Source: Liolophura sinensis (lineage: Eukaryota > Mollusca > Polyplacophora > Chitonida > Chitonidae). Taken from it: a stretch of 64,000 nucleotides of DNA. Below the pieces are notes generated by a model. The model did not search any database. It saw nothing but the letters and a program-made list of their open reading frames with translations, and was not told the origin of the DNA. Each line of letters starts with the position of its first letter. The stretch's first letter is position 1. The position numbers and the translations under genes are program-made. Below are positions 10,011 to 23,000 of this stretch, in pieces. The stretch spans positions 6,707,704-6,771,703 of the forward strand of contig NC_088304.1 in assembly GCF_032854445.1 (NCBI RefSeq). Reading direction: 5' to 3'.

Positions 10011-13000
10011 GCAACAAACTGCCCTACGCCCGACCAGGTATCAGACACAGCCAGGAATGCAAAGCCACAGGGTGAGAAACGGCCATGAAACGCGGGGAAA
10101 GCTTAAATAGCGAAATGGGTGATAAAAGAACTGAATTCTTATATGTAAAATATATGATTTGATTGGTGTTGAAAGACTAGAACTTTTCACTGAAGCAGTC
10201 AAGTTTAATGATGGCGGAATCAGGATGTAATACTAAAAGAATATGATATAGTTTTTCTTTTAGGCTGATCCAGTCACATGGCAGTTTCATACAGAGTTTA
10301 ATACGGCCCACCTTCACAACACTTTGCAAATCAATTTTTTTGTAACTCTTCTTGTACGCTACCTCACCTTATTTCATGACAGCCATCAGACATCACTTAC
10401 AAAAACTTTACCAGAAATCTGATTTACACAGTACTGCAAAACTCGACATTGATCACTGTTTAATAACCATACGAACAAAAAGAGGTCATTCAGAGTGCAG
10501 AGTTTCTATAACAGTGGTATTAGAGCCATTTTTTAAATGGACAGCTCTTCTTCCCGTTTACTGAGGTTATATTTGGTACAGGAAAGTATGTACAGTAGCC
10601 ATGTCACCCTTCATCATACAAGCCAAAAATCACATATAATCTTTACACCATGAAGAAACCCCACTGTTGTACACATCAACACATACTGTAGTATCGTCCT
10701 CAACGTATTCACTACTGGTACAATCAAATTTTAATAAAATGACCACAAAAAAAAATAAATAAATAAAAAAAGAGAGATTTAGATTGTACACACCCAAAAC
10801 CAGATTAAACAGTTAATACTGATCTTCATAACCCCTACACATTACGCAACTCCCTCACCTTGCCCCAACACCTGCAACCCCTTCTTTTTCTTTATTCGCT
10901 TTTTCTTTAACTGTAAATATCTTACTCCATGTAGTTCTGATCTTCAATGTTCAACAGCATAGACAGGGCTATATCAAGTCCCTTATACAGGCCTACTGCT
11001 CAGACCTGGAGAACTTCCAACAGAACTAATAATACTGTCATTACCAATTTATAACAATGCAGAATTCTGATTTTCTTCTTCATAAGGAAATGCCTGAGTC
11101 CGAGCACACGGCCATTTCTATGTGGTTCTACCAGAAGTCATTTACCTTATAAAGTGAAGATCAGCTATAAAGTATGGTGCGTCTAATCATAACAAAATTT
11201 GAAGTGTAACCTGCTACATGCACGTGTATACAGTCAACACAGGCATGAGTCTATTGGTACAAATTTGTGTTCAGTTTCTGTACTATTTTCTGTTAACTGA
11301 GGGACTTTCATCTTTATATGTACTGGCTGTCTAACTGCTGAAGTATTCTGCAGTATCACACAGTCAATCTTTGCATTTGATATGTATATTTTTCTAATTC
11401 GTATTACATCTGTTTGAATCATTAACACTATGCATCCGTAAACTACACCTTTATGGATTTTGAAATTAGCACTATGTTCTATAAACTACAAAGATCAAGG
11501 CAAATATATACATGTATGTCTGTATAAAACAAATTTTATAGCCTGGAAACAGGACAATGTAAACATCTCAATTTATACATTAGATCTAATCTACATGTAC
11601 ATTATCTTAGAAACTACCTGAAGGAGAATCATGAAACCCACACATTACATTGGGAAGGCGGGCCTTCAGGTCAAGTGCAAAAACTAGCTCCATCCACGCT
11701 CAAGATTTGCATATTTAATGAGATGCAGGATTCTCATTGGTCATTAATACATCAAACAACCAATAAAAGCTGTGATGTTCACATCAGTTGGTGTACATGT
11801 ATTTATACTCCATTGTTTTCGTACTGCATGGGTTACTTCCCATTTTAAATGATTTATACCAACCTTGACGGCGGGTAGGCTATCGGTTCAATTATCCAAT
11901 GCTGTTAGTATCTGAGAGTACCAGTTAGATGGAATTTAAGTACTCACATTGATTAACACATTGATTAATATGCTTGTGAAATTTCTTGTAATGTTAACTA
12001 CTTTTGAATTACTGCAATCACCCACACAGTAAATGGCCAATCTTACCATCCACGTACTACAAGGTAATTCCTTGAGAAGGGAAGTAATTCATATATTTAT
12101 ACAAAAACGTGGAATCCAAGACAAGACCCCTAATGAAACCACTTTTCAAATAGCTGCATTATGTTAATACCCCACTGGGTCAAGGACTCAAACACGTGCC
12201 TCTGAACCAACACGGGCCAGCTTTCAGCATGTAGGCCTACCACATGCATGTCAGTTCTGTAACCTTACACATGCTTACACACACAGAAACCAATGTTTGA
12301 TACATGTTAAATTAAATTCATTTACTTCAACGACAACCTTGCTGGAATCTACATCAAGTAAAAAAAAAATGGTTGTCTTATACCAACTGGGTCAAAGTTC
12401 AAAAATATAGAAATATTTGCCTTCTTGACTGTGTTAATAATAAAGCATTAATCTTGTCTTCTCAATACGAAATAAGATTTGTTCACAGAAGAAAGTCTTG
12501 GATTTTACGGGAGAACATATACATGTTTACACAGACTCATATATATTGGCCTTTGAAAGATCTGTCAGAAAGAATTTGAGTTTTCAGAAGTTCACCCAAC
12601 ATTGAGCGTGTCTGTATTACACCAGTGTGAATAAACATTTTTTTCACAGAAAGCTACCCTAGGTCTGTTCACACTTTACACACTGTATGGTAACCCACAG
12701 TGGGCTACACTAGAAAGAAAGGCATACTATTACTCACTCAGTTACTCCATGACGAGATACAAAAATATATGGCGTCATTAATCCACTTATTGGAGAGGCC
12801 TAAACAAAAACAAAGGTTACTGACACTATTTATTTACATGTCCTGTCACTGAAGTACTGTGTAGCAAATACTGACACCATACATACACATACTGCCACTG
12901 AATTACAAATTCATCCTGCAAAAAAACCAACAATTTAGCAACGTGGATGTATTGGAAATCACTTCAGTATAACTTCGTTTCAGTTTAAACTCATTATTTT

Positions 13001-14029
13001 TCATAGCCCAACAAAGGGAGGCAACCTCGTCAACACACAAAGCTGTATGATACAGGAATATACATGCCCCTCAAGTGACCTTTGTTGTCCAATGAAAACC
13101 AGAGTAAATTGTCTCTTTCTGGATAAATCAGATTACATACGCAAATTCATAGAAGGTTACTTTCTCTAAAATCTAATTTTGCACAGCCCCTGGGTGAACC
13201 AGATCAGCCGTTCCCCATCCGTCCCCCATCCGTTCCCCATCCGTTCTCATGCCTGTATTTGGCTGTAGCATGAATTGCTGAATCATGAATTTGCAATTTT
13301 AAGAATTATTTTTCTGCCATCTCACAATTTAGGCTAACCTGGCAGAGCCTCAAGATTGGCCTTGCAAAGTACACATGAACAAACATGGTTAACAACGAAT
13401 ATACTATGGTTGTTACAAGTATCTCACTAAGCCTTAACTGATTAGTAACCTATTTTTCCGACATTTTTTCAGCCCATTCATAAACTCTTGTAATTTCTTT
13501 CATAAGTGACACTGTTTCTGTCATAATTTGATGTCAATGATGAGAGAAAACCATAGCTGAAGTGCTTAAAAATCTATGTGAAAATGGGTCCTGCCTTACA
13601 ATGCCTGTAGATGAAGTCGCATCTGGGAATAATTTCTCTCATAAACCAAAATTGCGTAGAGTCAGTTTTCTGATAAGATTAACACACAACCATGGCATAT
13701 ACTAATTTGTATCATGAAAAGGTATCTAAACTGAATACAGAATTTCACACTGTACAAATGCAATCATAAATCTACCTAACAACACTCTTACCACAAAAAC
13801 TGAGAAAAAAATGTTAAAATTCATTTTCTTCCACAAATACAAGTACATGTAACCCAAGAACTGAGCAAGCATTTAACTCCTTCCATCACAGGTTACATAT
13901 ATGCTGACTATTATCGTGAAGTCTATGATTGAAGACCTGACACCCCTGATAAACAATTGTCACTCCAACAAGTAACTCTTTTTATCAATACAACCACAAC
14001 AGCAGAGACAGTTCACTGGAAGATCCCAT

Positions 14030-17000
14030 TCACTGAAGAGGGGAGAATGGGGTGGGAATCAAGATCCTGGACTGCATGTGACGAATCAGCGGCACTACAA
14101 ATAAATAGCAAAATGCAAATTAGGCCATGCAACATCAAAATGCAAATAAACAAAAGATGTTCTTCAAACACTGTGTATGTGTGAAACAATTACATCAAGA
14201 GCAAAGCCTATACAGCAGCTGTACTGAAACAAGCAGTCTCACTGGAGCAAAAACTTTTAAGGGCTGAGCCAGAGTTCAATAGGTTGTGTAATACAAATTT
14301 GACCAACAGCTTTCCTTACAAGAGGACTTGGAAACATACACAATCTTACAATGCTGATCTGTCCCAAAGATCAGTGAAATACACTGTAAGCCTCCACAGA
14401 TCAAGGAGTAAAACCTCGGGACAAGCTGAAGTTTAATTTCAGCTGACACTGGAATAACTATACAAATTGGCATGTGGTGGATTTGAACCACTGACTCCTT
14501 ACCATTATGGAGATCATGGAGAAAAACCTTGGAACAAGCTGAAGTTAAATTTCAGCTGACACTGGAATAAATATACAAATTGGCATGTGGTGGATTTGAA
14601 CCAATGACTCCTTACCTGTGTAAGCCACACACTCATCCCAGCCCGGTTTCTGCCAAGCTGCCTCTCTTGTCTCCTTCCTTGTTTGGAGGTCTTTGTACCC
14701 TGTTCAAATACAATCCATACTCCATCAGCATACTACACATCACTGACTGTACATGTACAATTGGTATTGTTATCAACTTCATTTTTTTCAGAAACTGAAT
14801 CTGACAAAGAAAAACAGTATCTGAAGTCTATACAGTTCAAAGTTATATTTCAACATGCTAAGTTAGCACAACTTTCAAAAATTTCAATATGCATCTAAGG
14901 AGATATGCTGGAGGGCTCACAGCAAAGATATGGTTTCCTGGGTTAAATATTTGAATACATTTGAAATACCTAAAATTCTGCTTGGTCTAAGCACAACCTT
15001 GACCTGCATATCCCCCACACCAGCCAATCGGAAAAGATTCTGTACCCCTTTTGAGTCAGTGAGTGTTTGGAGTTTAATGTCATGTTCGACAATTTTTCAG
15101 TCATATGACGACGAAGGAATCCTTAGGGTGTCTGTAATGTACCTCCTTGTTGCAGGACGGATTTCCACTGCTCTTTTATCTAGTGCTTCTTCACTGAGAC
15201 GCCTTACCGAAAGCAAGTAAGCCACCCCGCCCAAGCCATTATACTGATACGGGTCAACCAGTCGTTGCACTATCCCCTTCATGCTGAACGCCAAGTGAGG
15301 AAGTTACGACCTCCTCTTTTAAAGTGTTAGGTGTGACTTGACCCAGGATTGATACTGGATCTACCGCTCCAGAAGCGGACGCTCTATTCACTGTGCTACC
15401 GGGGCTGGTGTACCCCTTTTGAGAAGCAAAAATGAACCTCTTTAGAGAAGCAAATGAACCCCTTTTGAGAAGGTAATGCATTTTAATATTTCAAGATCAA
15501 GACTACCAACACTTTCAATTCAAGACATTTCTATTGCAATGAATGGGTGCCATTTTTGGCATTGTCAGCAACCAATAAAACAATGCAAACATGCAACACT
15601 GCTGTGCAACTTGCTCAGGGAAGGATGAAACGTTAAAACATAAACAAAAACATGGATTCTGTATGGCAAGCCGATTCTTGCTGAACACAAAATGCTATCT
15701 AATATTCCAATACACATACAATAAGCAGACAACAAGGTAACACAACACTATATCTGGTCACAAAATATTGGCCTATGTGCAGTGGACAGTGACTAGGGGA
15801 AGGTGAGACGGTACATTAGAGCATACAGTACATGTATGTGGCACTACACTTGAAGTGCTTTAAAGGTGTGAAGTGCTTCCATTCTGTCTGAAACAAGATC
15901 TAGTACACTAGCCGCTGAATACAGTGATACAATGGGAGACTCGAGGACGAGTTACGCAGAAGGTCCAGCAGAATGACAGTAGAATGCATCATTTTCTTCT
16001 GTGACGTTGCAGTGCGTGTGCACTTCATATATGTTTCATGAGCACACGTATGCTGAATTCACTGTTTTGAAAAACCTTGATAGAGGCGAGAAGGAGTTTT
16101 ATGAGTTCCCCATTACCTAAAACACATTATCCCTGCACCCATATCATTAAACTGCAAACCGTTGATTATTTTGAGCAAGCCAGCCCATCCATGTAATGAA
16201 TTGTTCTCTTTGTCTGCTCAAAGTTGTTCTCTTTGTCTGCTCAGCAATGAAAGTCACAATGACAACCATCATGTACATCCAAAGCTTTTGCACGCACCCC
16301 CCCCCCCTCTCAGCCTCCCAACAAAATACTACACTAGTTTAACCAACAATACTGACAACCTGAATCTATTAGTTTATCTTCATCTCCTTCATTCTGTGCC
16401 TCCATAATACATGTAAATGTTACGCTGAAATTTGTATATTTTTAATATCTCAAAATTATACTTTACAATCTGTAAGTTTTCACTGCTTTATAGTTTCTAA
16501 TTTTAAATTTTGTTGTCAAATTTCTTGAAAATATGAGAGCATTGATTTAGTTAATTTCTCCTGATTAAACTGAAAAAAAAAATTGACGTCATTTTCTTTT
16601 CCCTCCACTTCTTACTTTCACCATACCTCAGATTCACACTGAAATACAATTATCCCATTATCAAACTTCATTTAACCACTATTTTTTGTACACCTTTGCA
16701 ATATATATCAGCTTGCGTTTAACATTCAGTTTTAATCAAGTTGATTCCTAATTACACAAAATCTAGAAAAATTTACATGTTACTGCATACATACCAAATA
16801 GATGCTGAACAGAGGTGAGTTGTCCAATTTGTGAGAAAAAGCCGGCTACTGCTTCATTGTTACTGCGTCTGTGCTGAATACCCCTGGCCCTTCAGTAAAC
16901 AAAGCCACAAATGGCAAACTCAAAGCTACGGTCCATGGTTATGAAAAAAACACAACAAACTATCAGCATGAGTAAACCAACAGCAAACATTAATTCACCG

Positions 17001-20000
17001 CATATCCAACCACGGGGACCATCTCAAAATCTCAAAGCATCAGTCACGTTTGCACACAATATGGCTTTATGGCACAGAAATGTAAACTAATCAATACAGT
17101 TTCTTTGGTCTAAGGTAAATGTTAATGTTTACATGCCAAAAATGATGTGTTAAATGGATTTTTGAAGGGGTAAAGGTGCATATTTGACATTGCTAGAATA
17201 ATCATGCTTTCTGTACATAATTTTCCAGAAAAAGCATAAAAAATGCCTCAAAAAGCAATAGTGCACATATGGTATCATGCCTTAGAGTAAATATGAGAAA
17301 TCTTAATTTTTTACAACTGTTCACAGATACCTACTTTTTTTTTTAGAAAAGTCTATAACTCTAGGAAACCTGAACTGTTTTGAATAAATCAGATGGTTGG
17401 AGATATTGAGGTGCCACACAGTAAAGACATAAATATATACTGCATACAGAACATAAATAGCCTGGCACTGATGCAAATGTGGCAGCTATTCATGCGGAAG
17501 TATCTGTCAGAGTACAAAAAGTGTTAAGTTTGAGCATACACCCAGCCTCCCTCCACAGCTGTAGCTCCACCCTAGAGAAATGAAAGCCTGGTGAGTCTTA
17601 ATTAATGCTGGAACTATTCACGAAATGCACCAAAAACACAATATCATCCACGATGTCTGCGAAAGTTCAGGCTTTATGATAATAAACCATTCTACAAATA
17701 AACCGGTATCTGTTAATGTTTTCCATCGGGTTTACTACTGCCAAAATTTTGAGCAATCAGTCTACATCTCTTGAAACCTGTGTGCTTGTAATACTCTGCT
17801 TCCTTAAGTCTTATGAATACTGTCAGAGGTTTACTTTTCCACTGAACTCTCCCAGACCTGCATTCCTTAAAAACACCATCAAATCTGCCATCTGTCAACA
17901 TCGAGTGAGCTCGGTGTAGTTCTCACGGGGCTAGTATGGGGTTGCAAAAAAAAGCATTCATGCTACAGGCTTTTATTACTGGGTGTCTTCACAATATTCT
18001 TAGAAAGATGAAAGTGAAGCTTAGCCTGAAGAACAAGCTAATAGTTGCTGACTATCTCACTAAATTTAAGTGACTCAGATCTTTTAATCTTTTAATACAT
18101 TAATACCTCAACCTTTTTGCATATGAAAAGAAACTTTCACGGTACATTTTTAATTTAATTTTGGATATAAAACTCAGTTGACTGAATCAGCCAATTACAG
18201 GGATTTATTCAGTCTTTATAGAATTATGCCTTCAGGATATGCTTGAATAAACACCTTGCAAAAAGGTTGAGGAATCACGGTGTACACAGTGAGAGAACCC
18301 AGCAAATGGCCTATTATAAAATAACTGTTACACCCAAACTGGCAGTGCAAATGTCAAACTGCCCCACATAAAATACTGAATAACACTACAACCATGCTGC
18401 AAAAAAAAAAAAAAAAAAAAAAAAACAAAGCGGTTACAGGCAGAGTTACTTCCCTTCACAGCAACAGTCACTGGTGTGCCTGCAGAAAAACTTACCCCAC
18501 AAATGCTGCACGGTGTTTAGTTCACCGATCTGACTAAAATAGCCAGCAACAGTTTCGGAATTATTGTCTCGATACTTAATGCCTTTGGCCCTTGGAAACA
18601 AAAACATAGTAAGTGAAATAGAGGAAGATTATGAAGATCAACACATACTTAATCAATGGTACAGTCTAAGCCATGCTAAACATTCTTTGTCAGGGCCATA
18701 TCTAGAAAAAAATTGAACGTTATGACCCAAAACTTTAAAGGCGACATTGTGACAGCGTGCATAAAGACATTTTATGAAACACAACTAAATGACGCTTTCT
18801 GGGATCTTCTGAGTCTGTGAATGAAAGAAGTTTGTACGAAAAATTCAACTTTTTAATGGTAAACCATCACCTTTACATGTACTTCTTAGTTTTCCTACAG
18901 CTTGATTACATGTAGTTTGATTGTCCAACAGTTTTCCAGAACTAAAATGGCTCTAGATATGGCCCCGTTTGTGGCATACTTAGTATCTCGCAGGCTCACC
19001 ACTAGCAAACCTGTAGCTGGCTTCTAGCATTCCACTCCCTGATACCTGCCTGGCCCATGCTGAAAATGTATTATTGGTGAGTTAATTGTCTGTGCATAAG
19101 GTGGTGAGCCAGCTAGAATTATTTTTGGGTGTGCCACAATCATTCCAGAGACAAACCACTGGCAGTCTAGCGGCTGGCCAATGGCTTGCCTGTAGAGAAC
19201 CGTAGCCTGGCTTTTACTGTACTGATGCTGCACCATGGGAACAGCACAACCCTGAAATTGTATATCCTCTGAAAATTGTGTCCTGAACATAAGCCTCAAC
19301 TGATTGTAAATCACTAAGCTCACAATAACATCCTTAGTGGCCGGTGACTGGTAGCTGTCATTTTTGTGTGAAGTTCATGGATCACCACAATCACAGTGTA
19401 TGTCTGGAGGAAGACCTGCCTTTTGTACCTGCTCCCGACAAGAAGTGACATACCCAAGCCCCAGCTTTTTTCCTCTCATATTCATTTCCAAGGAGGAGAA
19501 ATGATTTATTTCTTTACTATACAGGTATTTGTTTTTTTGTTTTATCTTTTCATGGATACTTCCATAGTCCAGGTACATGTATCTCTCAGCAGACATGTTG
19601 CACCTTTGTCATGTTGCTGTTTTTCCCTTCAATAACCTAAACAGAGAAGTTTCATCAGAGTGTATGAAGTCATACAGTTGTGGCCCCAATTTTGAGTTAG
19701 AATTTTATAAACAGAAATCACCACAAGTACCTGGAACCTGTCTACATGTACAGACACATTGTACAGTATTAACTGTGTCCATCCAGAAACACATGTACAA
19801 TATAAACCAAAGCTTACCAGAACTAGCTATTACTTCTACCCCTCACTTCTACACATGCACTGAAATGACAATTCCATCCGGCATTTGGTGCATATTCACT
19901 GCCACAACTGGCAAATTTTGAACAGAAATCTTGAAATCTTCAACAATGCCCAAGTTACCCATGTAACTGTACCCCTGTTAAGTGATGAGACAGGACGTGA

Positions 20001-23000
20001 GGAAAACACAAAAACTCTTGATACAAAGCCTTCTCTTCATCTTAAATGTGTACATCATGATTCTGACCAGCACTTTAAACAATTTTATTTATAAAAAATT
20101 GATCAAACAGTCCCACAGGAGGACAACAGCTGTGAGGCTAAGCCTAAACAAGCCTACATGTATCATGTGCGTCTCACAGGTTTAAATGGTCTTGCATGTC
20201 TAATGGTGGCAATGATGTACAGTGAACCTATAGAGAGCAGCACAGGCGCTGTGAGGAGAATGGATGAGGTAAACGCATAGAGAGCATGGGCGCATAATAC
20301 ATATTACTGCACCAGGGGATTCCCCTGTTCAGCCACAGCTGATTTCTCTATAAAGAAGGTTGATCAGAAGATTCTGATATAAAATACTCACCAATTATTT
20401 CCCCACTCTATCATGGTTCCTGGCTGGTGAATTAGATAAAAAGAAAAAGCAAGATACAGTATTAAAATGAAATCAATCTATACTTTTAACTTGTGAATTA
20501 CTAGTAATGAATATACTAGTAATGAATATACTAGTAATGAATATACTAGTAATGAATACACTAGTAATGAATACACTAGTAATGAATATACTAGTAATGA
20601 ATACACTAGTAATGAATACACTAGTAATGAATACTGACTGAATAACATAATAAAATAACAAGTGAACATAACACAACAGTCTTGCAAAACAAACTCGAAA
20701 CATCTGGATTTGACTCATCCACACAAATGCCCTGGAACATTAGAAGACACATTAACCTCACAATACTGCATCAAGCAAAAGTGGAAAGATGTCATAATGA
20801 ATTCAATGCTGCAAATCAACCGAGAGCTTGGGTCAAAACCCTGCCAAGTAAAAGCTACCAAACAAACCTCCTGACTTCTACGGTAGTTCCAAGAGAAACA
20901 AGGAGTACATATAACAAAGCATTCAGAGAATCCCATGAGCTCCTCTGCAATAAGAGTCAACATGAAAATGGAATTAGAATAAAGATAAAAGTTGTAAAGT
21001 GTTGTCGAGGTAAAGACATCACTGTGGGGAGTTTGTGCTCAAAGTTGAGGCAGTGGTCTTTGATGTGCAAATTGTGAACTGCATGCGGCAACCCTTGAAC
21101 AATTCCAAACCCTGTAACTGGCTGAGAAAATGTTCTGCTATGGTAGTGGAAAAAACTTCACTACGGTGTGTCACAGTACCAACTCGCTGGAGTCGTCTTT
21201 GATATGCAAATTGCTTCACATGATTGGCTATCCGTGTACTATGAGCCCTCTCATTGGCTGGACAAATACTAAGTGACAACACTCACTGTCTGAGTGGATG
21301 GTTTAAACATTCTGTCACAGTATAGGGAGGCACATGCATCGGCCATTGTCACAGACTTCTAGTACTGTTACATATTTGGAAAGCTTTCTACAGACACTGT
21401 GTATACCAGGTAAATTCTTACACTCTGAAAATCTGGTAAAGTAGCTAGAGAGATAAAAAGCTTATCTAGATAATTGATTGCATAAGAAACTGTAGCACTA
21501 CAAAAAAGGTTTGTAGAAATTTGTGTTGACAGGAGAACAGAATGAAGTCAATCTGAATGTGTGCATGATGTCCACAAAACAGGAAAATGGTAAAATCACC
21601 AAAGGAACCCAATACAGTTCTTGTTCTCCTTCATGTAGGTACAAAAAACATTAAAACTGTAGCCCTACATGAAATTTTTCTTGATTACGAAAATGGTAAA
21701 TCTGGCAAATTCCATAAATCTCATAAGCAATAAAGTCACAGAAACCCTGTATACAAGACACTGTTGCCCTGCATGGAGACTTAATTTCTAGAGAATGAGT
21801 ATACTACAGAAAACAAATTGAAGTTTATATAACTGGTCAATTTTTGAATTTAAAGTCTATCAATTAAAATCATTAAAAAACAATCACAAAGCTTATAAAC
21901 TAAAATCAATAAAACAGTTTAACTTTCTATCAGTGAGAGTTCTTTATAGATGTACACAGGCAAAAAGAAATATAAAAAAAAACAGTGCATTTACACACCA
22001 TAACTTAAACTAGCTAGCAAAAAGAAACAAATGCCTAACCTTCAATCCATGTGTGATAGCTCAATACACAAGAGCTAATAAAAAAGCAAACTCAACCTGC
22101 CATCCGAGAATGTGCATTCACACACCATACCTTACACTAGGGAGCAATAAAAAAAGCCTAACCTTCAATCCATGTATGATAGTATAATATACAGGAGCTA
22201 AAAAAAAGCAAGCTTAACCTACAATCCAAGAATGTGCATTTACACACCATACCTTAGACTAGAGAGCTAAACAAAAATAACTTAACCTTCAATCAATGAA
22301 TAGGAACCCATTAAAGATGTACAGGTGCTAAAGAAAAAAGCTTAACCTGACACCGACACCAACGTACAGGTGCGCTAAAAATGATATGAAGGAAACCATA
22401 TGGTACAGAGCTAACTCCATGGTTCATTTGATTTATTCTTAATAACACTATCCAACTCCTATTACTATCCAACTCCTATTAATATAAAGTTCTCAAAAGC
22501 AAAATCTTCCGTACATTCCGTAAACTTTTCGAAACTCACAATATTCTTTATGTCTTTTAGAACAAGGCTTATAACGTCGAGTAAGGCAATTATGCTGGGA
22601 TAATGTTAAAAAGAGCGTTCAGAAGAACAGCATCATTTGTGGCCATGCATGAGATGGATGACGTCATCTGTTCTTGCATACCACTCTTAACATTTACTTT
22701 AATACTGCCATGCTTGTTATAGGATGCCAATGCAGATGCTTGTGGCTTGACATTAGATAAAAAGCAAAATGAGGGCTTCTGTAGCCAGGGTGGTTAGTGT
22801 GCCAATGAACCATGAGTCTCTCACCAATGTGGTCACTGTGAGTTCAAGTCCAGCTCATGCTGGCTTCCTTTCTTGCCATACGTGGGAAGATTCACCAGCA
22901 ACTGTCAGATGGTCATCAATTTCTCCTGGGCTCTGCCTGTTTTCCTCCCATCATAATGTATAAGTGAAATATTCTTAAATACAGCATAAAACACCAATCA

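Larger units (their letters stand above)
4577..14029. other. Interval between the convergent NUDT9 and NIPSNAP genes
   Basis: AT-rich DNA that must include both 3' UTRs. I see no conserved coding exon. It holds two minisatellites near 9.0-9.6 kb and a degenerate SINE-like stretch at 9.7-10.0 kb, each listed separately. The short open frames here (for example 5742-6008, 7361-7633, 10352-10564) show no recognisable protein features. Confidence 0.6.
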
